A stretch of DNA of 13,134 nucleotides from Chitinophagales bacterium (lineage in GTDB: Bacteria > Bacteroidota > Bacteroidia > Chitinophagales > Saprospiraceae), in NCBI GenBank assembly GCA_013298445.1, contig JAAFHQ010000068.1:1-13134 (forward strand), read 5' to 3'. The position numbers and the translations under genes were made by a program. Each line of letters begins with the position of its first letter. The first letter of the stretch is position 1. Shown here piece after piece: positions 5,849-13,134 of this stretch. A model generated the notes under the pieces. That model had not been told where the DNA came from. It searched no databases and worked only from the letters and a program-made list of their open reading frames with translations.

Positions 5849-6934
5849 GTGGCAGGAAGTATTTTTGGCAGCGCCTTTCGCATCAGTACCTTTGGAGAAT
5901 CACATGGCAAGGCCATCGGGGTCATTATCGACGGTTGCCCAGCGGGACTAGACATTGACGAAGCATTTATTCAGGCTGAACTCGATCGGCGCAAACCCGG
6001 CCAATCGGCCATCGTCACCCAACGCAAGGAGAGCGATACCGTTCAAATCCTCTCCGGTGTTTTTGAGGGCAAAAGCACCGGCACACCCATCGGTATGCTC
6101 ATTCCCAACGACGACCAGCGCTCCCACGATTACGGCCATATCGCTGACAAATACCGCCCTTCTCACGCAGATTTCACCTATCAGGAAAAATATGGCGTTC
6201 GCGACTACCGAGGTGGCGGCCGCTCCTCAGCACGGGAAACAGCAGCCCGAGTAGCAGCTGGTGCTATTGCCAAATTGTTTTTAGCCCAGAATGGGGTGAA
6301 CATCCAGGCTTATGTCAGCCAGGTAGGCCCGCTCATTTTGCAAAAAAGCGCAGATGAACTAGACCTCTCGCTGACCGAATCCAACGACGTCCGTTGTCCT
6401 GACCCGGAAATGGCCCTCCAAATGATCGACCTGATCAAAGCCGTTCGCAAGGACGGGGATACCATCGGTGGGGTGGTGAGCGCCGTGATCACAGGTTGCC
6501 CGGTAGGACTGGGCGAGCCGGCTTTTGATAAACTCCACGCCGACCTGGGCAAAGCCATGCTCAGCATCAATGCCTGCAAGGGTTTTGAATATGGCTCCGG
6601 TTTCGCAGGAGTAAGCATGCGCGGCTCGGAGCACAACGACGTTTTTTACCAGGAAAATGGCATCATCAAAACCCGCACCAATCATTCCGGTGGCATTCAA
6701 GGTGGCATTTCCAATGGCATGGACATTACCTTTCGGGTAGCGTTCAAACCCGTTGCGACCATCATTCCCGCTCAGGAATCGGTCAACACACAAGGTGAAA
6801 GTGTGGAGGTAACCGGCCGTGGTCGACATGACCCCTGTGTATTGCCCAGGGCGGTGCCGATTGTAGAATCGATGGCGGCGCTGGTGTTGGCGGATCACTT
6901 GTTGCGGCAGAGAATGACGAAAAGTGAAAAGTGA
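5849..6934 (+). CDS. aroC: Chorismate synthase
   Basis: AroC converts 5-enolpyruvylshikimate-3-phosphate to chorismate, the last shikimate-pathway step, using reduced FMN; it works as a cytosolic tetramer. Counting from the GTG, the signatures are in order: FRISTFGESHG (10-20, catalytic-region His19), RPSHADFTY with His106, the FMN-binding RGGGRSSARETAARVAAGA starting at 121, and GRHDPC (325-330). The 361-residue length is normal. I choose GTG 5849 because homologues start about five residues before the FG-x-x-FR motif and because an upstream in-frame TTG at 5813 lies inside the -7 promoter box. No strong Shine-Dalgarno site is seen; the leader is A-rich (aaagaaaacaaacaacc), typical of this phylum. 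The C-terminus ends MTKSEK, and the stop codon lies within a heptamer tandem array. No other aro gene is next to it. Confidence 0.96.
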   Translation: MAGSIFGSAFRISTFGESHGKAIGVIIDGCPAGLDIDEAFIQAELDRRKPGQSAIVTQRKESDTVQILSGVFEGKSTGTPIGMLIPNDDQRSHDYGHIADKYRPSHADFTYQEKYGVRDYRGGGRSSARETAARVAAGAIAKLFLAQNGVNIQAYVSQVGPLILQKSADELDLSLTESNDVRCPDPEMALQMIDLIKAVRKDGDTIGGVVSAVITGCPVGLGEPAFDKLHADLGKAMLSINACKGFEYGSGFAGVSMRGSEHNDVFYQENGIIKTRTNHSGGIQGGISNGMDITFRVAFKPVATIIPAQESVNTQGESVEVTGRGRHDPCVLPRAVPIVESMAALVLADHLLRQRMTKSEK

Positions 6935-6954
6935 AAAGTGAAAAGTGAAAAGTG
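6920..6954 (+). repeat. Five exact tandem copies of AAAAGTG across the aroC stop codon
   Basis: The 7-bp unit repeats exactly five times (6920-6926, 6927-6933, 6934-6940, 6941-6947, 6948-6954). The aroC TGA is at 6932-6934, so the last residues (KSEK) and the stop are made of repeat. Because 7 is not a multiple of 3 and each unit carries a TGA across its junction, every reading frame meets a stop within three units, so copy-number change would barely alter the protein end. Confidence 0.9.
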
Positions 6955-7005
6955 AAGAATAGTTGGCGAATATTTATGGGAAGTACTATTTCTCAGAGAA
7001 TATTT

Positions 7006-7013
7006 TATTTTTG
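7006..7013 (+). promoter_or_regulatory. Candidate -7 promoter element for the EAD11-PNP gene
   Basis: TATTTTTG fits TAnnTTTG and lies 15 bases before the ATG at 7028. The whole stretch 6960-7027 is AT-rich. No convincing -33 TTG box is seen at the usual spacing. The leader would be very short and A-rich (ttaaaaaacataat), without a Shine-Dalgarno site. Confidence 0.4.
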
Positions 7014-7027
7014 TTAAAAAACATAAT

Positions 7028-8200
7028 ATGGCGGCAAGTAAAAAATATTTTAGGAATCTTATTGTAAAATCAAAAATAGGGGAAGCATTAGCTGAGATGA
7101 TGAAGACGGCGGAAGAGATTGGCCAGGATGACTTGTCCAATGATTTACTCCTGCTCTCTTCCCGCTACAATCGCAATGAGGCCCAGCTTAATCGAGGCAT
7201 AATTGATACCCGGGACTACGACTTGGCAATCAACCGCATTTCCAATACTTTGAATGAATACGTTGATCAATTGGAAATAAAGGAGGAAGAGGAAACTAGC
7301 CCAGTTGGGTCAACAACAGTGGTTCCAACTCCCCCAGATAGATTTGTAGCTCTGCCTGCTGAAAAGCCTAAAAAAATAAAATACGTCGAAAAGGCTTTCC
7401 GGGAAATTGAATCTTATTCCAATCAAGGGCTTGCTTTGATCGTAACTGCAACAGACACTGAAACTTCTGCTTTACATCAAAAAATGACTCCGCTGCCTAA
7501 TGAAGAAGGCTTGGTGGAAGTGAAAAAAGACAATGCCACTTATTTTTTAGGCAAACTTGGTAATTTCGCTATTGCTAATGTTGAATGTGGGACAATGGGG
7601 TCCACCTCGTCCATGGGATCAATCCTTACGGTCTCTAATGCCATTAATGCACTTCACCCCAAATTTGCATTGATGGTTGGCGTCGCTTTTGGCATCGATG
7701 GGGCCAAACAAAACATTGGTGATATTTTAGTGTCTGATCATATTCTACCCTACGAAATTCAAAGGGTAGGTAATGATAAAATAGTATGGCGTGGCAGTAA
7801 GCCTGAAGCCAGCAATACCTTGCGCAACAATTTTAAAAACCTTCGTGGTTGGGAATATAAGCTACCAAATGGCGAGGAAGCAAATTTGGAACTTTGCGAT
7901 ATCTTATCAGGTGAAAAATTAATTGACAACCTGAACTTACGTGATCAGCTGGTAGAAGAGTTTCAAACAGCGAAAGGAGGAGAAATGGAGGGAGCTGGCC
8001 TCTACGCAGCCTGCCAAGACAAAGATGTAGCATGGATACTGATCAAGTCCATTTGCGACTTTGCCGACGGCAATAAAGGAAGTGGTAAAAAAGAAAAACA
8101 AGCTTTGGCTATTGAAACAGCACTCCATGCATGTTTGCACGTCTTCAATAAAAAACACGTATTTGAAGGCTTGGGATTGGAAGCACTTCTGGAAGCTTGA
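7028..8200 (+). CDS. EAD11 adaptor domain fused to a PNP/nucleosidase effector domain (putative conflict-system effector)
   Basis: The N-terminal ~82 residues look like effector-associated domain 11: a helical start (FRNLIVKSKIGEALAEMMKTA, 8-27), the diagnostic LLLLSSRYNRNEAQLNRGIID (40-60), then the YDLAINRISNTLNEYVDQLE helix. An acidic, Pro/Thr-rich linker (84-112) leads to a PNP_UDP_1 fold (about 133-375): ALIVTATDTETSAL, MVGVAFGIDG (216-225), GDILVSDHILPYEIQRVG (231-248), GGEMEGAG (317-324) and KSICDFADG (340-348). EMEGA and CDFAD correspond to the ribose-binding Met-Glu and catalytic Asp motifs of MTA/SAH nucleosidases, giving M320, E321 and D344, so the domain should be active. EADs recruit effectors to sensor complexes by like-with-like contact; PNP domains in Detocs, CBASS and Avs systems destroy ATP. 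An N-glycosidase effector is the likely role; ATP or another purine nucleotide as target is inference. No partner gene is adjacent. AT content is higher than in neighbouring genes. Confidence 0.85.
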   Translation: MAASKKYFRNLIVKSKIGEALAEMMKTAEEIGQDDLSNDLLLLSSRYNRNEAQLNRGIIDTRDYDLAINRISNTLNEYVDQLEIKEEEETSPVGSTTVVPTPPDRFVALPAEKPKKIKYVEKAFREIESYSNQGLALIVTATDTETSALHQKMTPLPNEEGLVEVKKDNATYFLGKLGNFAIANVECGTMGSTSSMGSILTVSNAINALHPKFALMVGVAFGIDGAKQNIGDILVSDHILPYEIQRVGNDKIVWRGSKPEASNTLRNNFKNLRGWEYKLPNGEEANLELCDILSGEKLIDNLNLRDQLVEEFQTAKGGEMEGAGLYAACQDKDVAWILIKSICDFADGNKGSGKKEKQALAIETALHACLHVFNKKHVFEGLGLEALLEA

Positions 8201-8208
8201 TGTGTTTG

Positions 8209-8245
8209 GGCAATAGTCCACATGCTCAAAATGTGGACTATTGCC
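8209..8245. terminator. Hairpin between the convergent EAD11-PNP and tamB genes
   Basis: Perfect 15-bp arms ggcaatagtccacat (8209-8223) and atgtggactattgcc (8231-8245) enclose a 7-nt loop. It begins 8 bp after the EAD11-PNP stop and lies between convergent genes, where a bidirectional terminator is expected. No long T-tract follows on either strand, so it is not a canonical intrinsic terminator. Confidence 0.55.
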
Positions 8246-8270
8246 TGATTTGAATTTCACCAGTGGTATT

Positions 8271-8298
8271 TATCACTTATCACTTATCACTTATCACT
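8271..8298 (-). repeat. Four exact tandem copies of TATCACT across the tamB stop codon
   Basis: On the plus strand TATCACT repeats at 8271, 8278, 8285 and 8292. Read along tamB this is AGTGATA, giving the final residues KSDK and the TGA at 8289-8287. The unit, rotated, is AAGTGAT, one base different from the AAGTGAA unit at the end of aroC. Confidence 0.9.
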
Positions 8299-11200
8299 CT
8301 TCCTCTCCCCCGCTTTCCGTTTAAAACTCCGAATAAAATCTGCAAAAGAGTCGTATTCTTTTCTGAAACTCAAGCCTGTGCCCACCTGAAACCTTCGTCC
8401 ACCCACATCGGGTTGCAGTTTTTGGAAAATGCGCAGTTTGAGGTTGCGGTCAGGGGTGATGGCGTATTCGATGACTACGTCGGTACCCACAAAGGTATTG
8501 ACTTCTGTTCCTGGTACATTGTTTTGGATGTTGCCCCCCACCTGTACCGAAAGGCGGTCTTTCAGGAAGTAGGGTTTGAGGCTGAACTGGAATTCGTTGC
8601 TACCACTGCTGGTAAGGGCCTGTCGCACATTGAAGTTGATGTCGGAAAGAACACCTTCGCCCACCAGGTCTTTCAACAATTCAGTTACCATTAAAGATAC
8701 CTGATTGGAGACCAGTTCACTTACTGAATTGAGCGCAAAGGCACGAGCTTGGGTACCCAGGGCAAAATCGGCAGGCAGAAATTGACCGAAGAGGATCAAC
8801 CCTGAAACCTGTTTGTTCAACTCGTTTTGATCCTGTTTGAGGACGCGAATCTTACTTTCGACGTAACTTTGCAAGTCGCCACGCAGGTTGGGAAAAAATA
8901 AGTCAAAATCGATGGTTGGTTTAAGCAAATCCCCCCGCAGTTTCATGCGCAAGTCGATGCTGGTATTGCTATTGGCGACTGCTTTAACGGCATCATCAGC
9001 AGCAACAAGGTATTCCTGAATAAAACTATAAACCGACGCACTCAAGTCGCGGTACTCAGCCTCCAGGTTGATGATAGCGCCAAAAGGGTCGCCATTCCAG
9101 GTAAGGGTGCCTCCTTCTTTAACCCGGAATCCTTTGTTGAACAGGTTGTAAAGCGTAAAGAGGTATTCACCCTCGTCGATCACGATTTCGCCAAACATCT
9201 TAAAATCACCCCCTCGGGGTACTGAAATTTGTACCGCCCCACGTCCTGCTCCCTTGATGACGTCCCCTGATTGTTCGTTAAAGATGATCTGCATTTCCGC
9301 ACCACGTTGCACGGTGATGTCGAGGTTAATGCCTACTCCGGTGAGTTCTCGTTCATCCTTTGTTTTTTCGGTTTTGGGCGTTTTTTCTACAAAACGGACA
9401 AAATTCAATTGTCCCACTTTGCGTTCGTTGCTCACTGGAATGATCAACCGAGAGCCTTCACCTACTGAGGCGATCACGGATATATCGGGCCGCTGGAAGG
9501 AACCAGAAAAATTGATTTTGCCCATACCAATGGCCTGGCCGTAAAACTGTTCATTGTCGCCTTTTTTGGTGTCAAGCGCAAAGAAGGGTTCAAGGGTATT
9601 TAAACTGGCGTTGAAGCCAAACCTTTTGAGATGGTCATGGCGAATACCTCCATCCAGGCGGGCGCGGTTTTTGCGTTTGTCGTACAAGACCATTCCAGAC
9701 AAGTCAAAAAGAAAGTTGTCCACTTCTACGTTGGCCCGCTCAAAGGTATAATTCGTTTTGAGGTAGTCTACCGTCATTCCTCCTTTCATGAGGTACATGT
9801 TGCCTGAAATGTTGGGGTTGCTAAAATCGCCATTGACATGTATATCTGTATCAAAATAGCCGTATAGGTTTTTAAAAACATCTCCTACAAAATAGTCGGC
9901 AATGTTGAGCGGATAAGAATGGATATTGAGGTTGGCGTCGAAATAGCGGGCTTGTTGCTCGGTGCTTTCACCAAAGGTGCTGAGGTTGTAATAGCCTTCT
10001 ACGAGCAGCTGGGCAGTATCTTTGGTGAGTGAGAAATAAGCGGCCAAGGGATGTTGCCGGTCTTTCATTTTTACATCCAGGCGCATCAGTCCCCAATCGT
10101 CCTTATTGATGAAGAGGGTGTCACTAACTAGCGCTAAGCTGAGGTCTTTTAAACTGAGCACGTCTTCTACCCGCGCTTCCAGGTTGCAACGCCCGCCGAA
10201 CTCCATCGGCTCAAAATTGAGGTAGCCATTGAGCAAACCCAGATCCATGTTGTTCATGGCCAGTTTGATACCTTTACGCCCCAGACGATCGAGACGAATG
10301 GCTTTGGTTCCATCTTGCAACACAAAATCTTGTACGTCAATAAAGTCTTTGCCAAAGACGATGGAGTTGCGCGGATTGATGGACCAATTGGTATTCAATA
10401 GGTGCAAATCGGAGTTGCTAAGGCGCATCAGCATGGTACTGCTGTCGCGAATGTAAAAACGGCCATCCAGGTTGACTTTGGACAAAACCTTGGAAGATTT
10501 GTCGGCATAAGTCAGTCCAAAATCAATCGTATCCCGATCGACTGAGGTTTGCAGCGTGATATTGGGTAGTTTTTGTTTGTCATTGATGTTGAGAGACGCA
10601 GTATTTAGCGTGATGAAACCTTGACCATTACTTAAATCAATGCGTAGCCCCAAATCCGTAGCGGCCATAGACCCAAAACGAAATTCTGGGGCATCCAGTT
10701 TTGTCACCAATTTAGCCTTGAGGTTGTCAAACTCTCCAGTCAGCGTGAAGTTTTTTAAGGGACCCAATTGGGCATCGAGCAATTCGTGTAAGCCGCCACT
10801 ATCCTTAATTTTGATGTCGTACTTGAATTGTTGAGGCCGCAACAGGGAATCAATTTTATTCATTTTAAAGCGTTGGGCAAAACCGGGGAAATTGTCATAA
10901 ATAAAAAGTTGAAAAGCTGCCGGGATTTTTTCAATATCAAAGCGACCATTCAGGTGCGCATCCATCACATCGGATGCTATATCCAACTTGCGATTGCCCG
11001 TGCTATCCAGGGTAGACGAGATGTCAACAATTTTGAAGTGGTATGTTTGGTCACCTTTGTTGAGGTCAAAGTCTTTAAATTCAGCTTTGCCCACCAAGTC
11101 TACCAGGTTTTTGGCCTGAATATTCACATCCACATTCCCGGTCAATACAATTTCTTCTTTGCTGAAATTTAGTTTTTGTAGATTGAGTTTATTGATGGAG

Positions 11201-13134
11201 GAGTAAAAATTGTATTCGGGTATATCTTTGGAAAGGTCAACTTTACCGGTAAAATTCAGATCAATATTGTCATCGGCAATCAAGAGGTTCCCATCAAATT
11301 TACGGGATTTAAGTTCCCCTTGCATTTGGGCGTTGGTGTATTTGTAGCCCTTGAATTCGAAACTTTTGATGTCTGCACTGAGTTTGGCCCGGGCGTTTTT
11401 ACCAGCCAGGCCGTACCCGTCGCCTTCACCTACCTTGGCAAGCAGGCTGACTTTTCCAAAATTGTTGTTGTCGGTCCATTTGCCCAGGTCAAAATTGTTG
11501 AGCACCACCGTTCCCGCATAAGAGGCCCGTTCGGGGCTTTCGGTATTTTTGAGGGAAACGTTCAGGTTGGCACTCCCAATGCTGGTGGACAATTGCCCGA
11601 TGGTGGTGAAGCTGTTGAAAAAGCCGATAAAGTCACCCCGGTATTCCAGCTTGCCCAGTTTATCAAAATTGCGCGGCAAGCTAAAATTGGGCAATAAATC
11701 CCGCAGGGTACGCATGCTGGTGCTGAGCTGATCCATGCGCAATTCGATGGACTCGTTGTCTTTCACGGCCAGGTTCCGGGCATCAAAACGGCCTTGCAAA
11801 AAAGTGCCATCGGGCAGCAATAGCCTGAATTTACGCCCATTCAAGTTGTTGACCAAACCATAAATCCGGCCATCAAGCGAGAGGGTCGTTTCTTTGTTTT
11901 TGCGGAAAAAAGGATTCGTAGTCAAGTCCGAAGCAAAGGCCATGATGTCGCGCATGGCAATTTGGGCGCCATTGAATCGGTTGTCCATCCGCACGAGATT
12001 GGGGAAATCACCAAAATCGTCGAAAGAGTCGAACTTCAACTGAATGGTATCACCGATGTTGGAATGCGGTGTAACGAGGGCAGCCCCATTGAGCGTGATT
12101 TCATGGGAACTGACGATGGCTTCTTTGGCAGCCAAACGCGACAACTCAAAACCACTTTTTTCCCGCAAAGAGATGTTGCCGAGATTGCCCGAAAATACAT
12201 CATTGCTGAGCTTGAAATTTTGGATTTTGATGTCGATGTCGCGCACTTCCATGTGGGCAAAATCGATGGTGTCGCGGGCAACCTTGATTTTAGGCGATTT
12301 GCGGTAATTGTGTACGTTAAAAACAGATTCCGAAAAATCAATTTCGGCCACATCGATTTTCCAGCGGGTTGTATCTACTGCACTACTGTCTACTGGTACT
12401 TGTTCTTCAATTTCGGTCAAAGAATCCTCATAACCAGGGCCGTAATCTAGTTCATCAATGAGCACTTTGGCACCTTTGAGTCGAATGTATTTGGCCTGAA
12501 TGGTTTTTGCAGGCAGGTTCATTTTATCGATGGCGATCCGACCCCGGTAGATTTTAATTTCCATCCTTTGCCCCCGATGGAGGTCATTTTTTAGGAAGCT
12601 GACCTGGTCAAGGTTGAGTTTTTTAATCGCCAGTGCAAAGGGTTTTTTTTCTTTTTTAGGGCCTTCTGGTTGGGGCGGGAAAAGCCGCTGCAATAAAATC
12701 TCCAGGTTGTTCATTTCCGAAGCAGGTGCTTTTTGAATGTTGAAGCGTCCTTCGGAAATGCTCAATTGGTCAAAAACCAGCCCTTCGCGGATTAAAGTGA
12801 TGGGGCTGAGTTTGATTTGAGCATTTAGGCTTTTGCAAAATAGCAAGGTGTCGCCTTGGTCATCTTCAATGTATACGTCGTTGAGCACCACTTGATTGAA
12901 AAAATTCAGGCGAAAATGGCCTACTTCGGTGCGGGTACGGGTGGTTTTGGAAATGGCTTTGGTGACTTCATCGATGACCCATTCCTGAATGATGGGGATT
13001 TGAAAAAGCAGGAATAAAACCGTAACGCTTACCGCTATTACAGTAAGCGTGATCCTGAGGGTGGCAGCAACCCGACGGTATATTTGCCAAAGCACCCACC
13101 GGATTTCGCGCCAATTTTGCTTCGTTTTTGGTTC
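8287..13134 (-). CDS. tamB: Translocation and assembly module protein TamB (start lies at or beyond the right edge)
   Basis: TamB is an inner-membrane-anchored, periplasm-spanning beta-helical protein of the AsmA-like bridge group, implicated in outer-membrane protein assembly and phospholipid transport with a TamA/BamA-type partner. A GTG at 13095 would give 1602 residues, but the frame stays open for 13 more codons to the window edge (EPKTKQNWREIRW), so the true start is probably outside. Counting from 13095, a single membrane helix spans about 11-33 (basic IYRRV before it), followed by an AsmA-like region (EVGHFRLNFFNQVVLNDVYI) and over 1000 residues of repetitive amphipathic strands. The conserved DUF490 C-terminal domain is clear: LDITVQRGAEMQIIFNEQSG, GAGRGAVQISVPRGG, EIVIDEGEYLFTLYNLFNK and GTLTWNGDPFGAIINLEAEY (about 1245-1345). 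A basic tail (SFKRKAGERKSDK) ends the protein. Similar length is normal for Bacteroidota homologues. Its partner gene is not in the window. Confidence 0.92.
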   Translation of the reverse strand, partial: EPKTKQNWREIRWVLWQIYRRVAATLRITLTVIAVSVTVLFLLFQIPIIQEWVIDEVTKAISKTTRTRTEVGHFRLNFFNQVVLNDVYIEDDQGDTLLFCKSLNAQIKLSPITLIREGLVFDQLSISEGRFNIQKAPASEMNNLEILLQRLFPPQPEGPKKEKKPFALAIKKLNLDQVSFLKNDLHRGQRMEIKIYRGRIAIDKMNLPAKTIQAKYIRLKGAKVLIDELDYGPGYEDSLTEIEEQVPVDSSAVDTTRWKIDVAEIDFSESVFNVHNYRKSPKIKVARDTIDFAHMEVRDIDIKIQNFKLSNDVFSGNLGNISLREKSGFELSRLAAKEAIVSSHEITLNGAALVTPHSNIGDTIQLKFDSFDDFGDFPNLVRMDNRFNGAQIAMRDIMAFASDLTTNPFFRKNKETTLSLDGRIYGLVNNLNGRKFRLLLPDGTFLQGRFDARNLAVKDNESIELRMDQLSTSMRTLRDLLPNFSLPRNFDKLGKLEYRGDFIGFFNSFTTIGQLSTSIGSANLNVSLKNTESPERASYAGTVVLNNFDLGKWTDNNNFGKVSLLAKVGEGDGYGLAGKNARAKLSADIKSFEFKGYKYTNAQMQGELKSRKFDGNLLIADDNIDLNFTGKVDLSKDIPEYNFYSSINKLNLQKLNFSKEEIVLTGNVDVNIQAKNLVDLVGKAEFKDFDLNKGDQTYHFKIVDISSTLDSTGNRKLDIASDVMDAHLNGRFDIEKIPAAFQLFIYDNFPGFAQRFKMNKIDSLLRPQQFKYDIKIKDSGGLHELLDAQLGPLKNFTLTGEFDNLKAKLVTKLDAPEFRFGSMAATDLGLRIDLSNGQGFITLNTASLNINDKQKLPNITLQTSVDRDTIDFGLTYADKSSKVLSKVNLDGRFYIRDSSTMLMRLSNSDLHLLNTNWSINPRNSIVFGKDFIDVQDFVLQDGTKAIRLDRLGRKGIKLAMNNMDLGLLNGYLNFEPMEFGGRCNLEARVEDVLSLKDLSLALVSDTLFINKDDWGLMRLDVKMKDRQHPLAAYFSLTKDTAQLLVEGYYNLSTFGESTEQQARYFDANLNIHSYPLNIADYFVGDVFKNLYGYFDTDIHVNGDFSNPNISGNMYLMKGGMTVDYLKTNYTFERANVEVDNFLFDLSGMVLYDKRKNRARLDGGIRHDHLKRFGFNASLNTLEPFFALDTKKGDNEQFYGQAIGMGKINFSGSFQRPDISVIASVGEGSRLIIPVSNERKVGQLNFVRFVEKTPKTEKTKDERELTGVGINLDITVQRGAEMQIIFNEQSGDVIKGAGRGAVQISVPRGGDFKMFGEIVIDEGEYLFTLYNLFNKGFRVKEGGTLTWNGDPFGAIINLEAEYRDLSASVYSFIQEYLVAADDAVKAVANSNTSIDLRMKLRGDLLKPTIDFDLFFPNLRGDLQSYVESKIRVLKQDQNELNKQVSGLILFGQFLPADFALGTQARAFALNSVSELVSNQVSLMVTELLKDLVGEGVLSDINFNVRQALTSSGSNEFQFSLKPYFLKDRLSVQVGGNIQNNVPGTEVNTFVGTDVVIEYAITPDRNLKLRIFQKLQPDVGGRRFQVGTGLSFRKEYDSFADFIRSFKRKAGERKSDK

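Noticed and set aside
6359..6898. 179-codon open frame antisense to aroC
   Set aside because: Fully inside aroC, which is conserved along its entire length; no independent evidence for a gene.
7160..8200. The nucleosidase domain as an ordinary MTA/SAH nucleosidase
   Set aside because: Housekeeping enzymes of that kind are about 230 residues without an N-terminal adaptor. The EAD11-like domain, acidic linker and extra inserts (for example 251-312) point to an effector; I keep housekeeping activity only as a refutation test.
13095..13134. GTG at 13095 as the definite tamB start
   Set aside because: The frame continues without a stop to the end of the window, with plausible cytoplasmic residues (KTKQNWREIRW) before the membrane helix, so the start cannot be fixed here.

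Overview
The window looks like chromosomal DNA from a member of the Bacteroidota, most plausibly Saprospiria (Haliscomenobacter/Lewinella-like). The grounds are a tricorn-like S41 peptidase of Bacteroidota type, a TamB protein of about 1600 residues, two TAnnTTTG promoter elements next to genes, A-rich leaders in place of strong Shine-Dalgarno sites, and intergenic spaces packed with palindromic repeats. The species cannot be named from the sequence alone.

Layout, left to right. (1) Positions 1-1503, minus strand: N-terminal half of a secreted tricorn-like S41 peptidase, running off the left edge. A REP-like palindrome is embedded in the codons just before its signal-peptide core. (2) 1504-1848: no gene; a 205-bp nested palindromic repeat cluster. 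(3) 1849-2898, minus: FAD-dependent oxidoreductase of the DAO family. (4) 2899-3347: no gene; two different repeat clusters. (5) 3348-3710, minus: MmcQ/YjbR-family small protein, divergent from (6) 3850-4809, plus: two-domain VOC ring-cleaving dioxygenase. (7) 4810-4935: a 94-bp imperfect palindrome. (8) 4936-5763, plus: secreted protein of unknown function with YD-like motifs. (9) 5849-6934, plus: chorismate synthase (aroC), starting at GTG. (10) 7028-8200, plus: an EAD11 adaptor domain fused to a purine-nucleoside-phosphorylase-like nucleosidase. (11) 8287-13134, minus: TamB, whose reading frame stays open through the right edge.

Most genes are housekeeping or envelope functions (shikimate pathway, outer-membrane biogenesis, extracytoplasmic proteolysis) and do not form an obvious shared pathway. 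The exception is the EAD11-PNP gene. It has the architecture of an effector from bacterial conflict/immune systems: a small death-like adaptor plus a nucleosidase of the class now known to include ATP-destroying anti-phage effectors. It is visibly more AT-rich than its neighbours, stands alone without a sensor NTPase, and sits between aroC and tamB.

The second theme is repeats. At least five palindromic families lie in 13 kb. In addition, aroC and tamB both terminate inside heptanucleotide tandem arrays whose units differ by one base (AAGTGAA versus AAGTGAT, read along each gene), so the EAD11-PNP gene lies between two inverted, related arrays.
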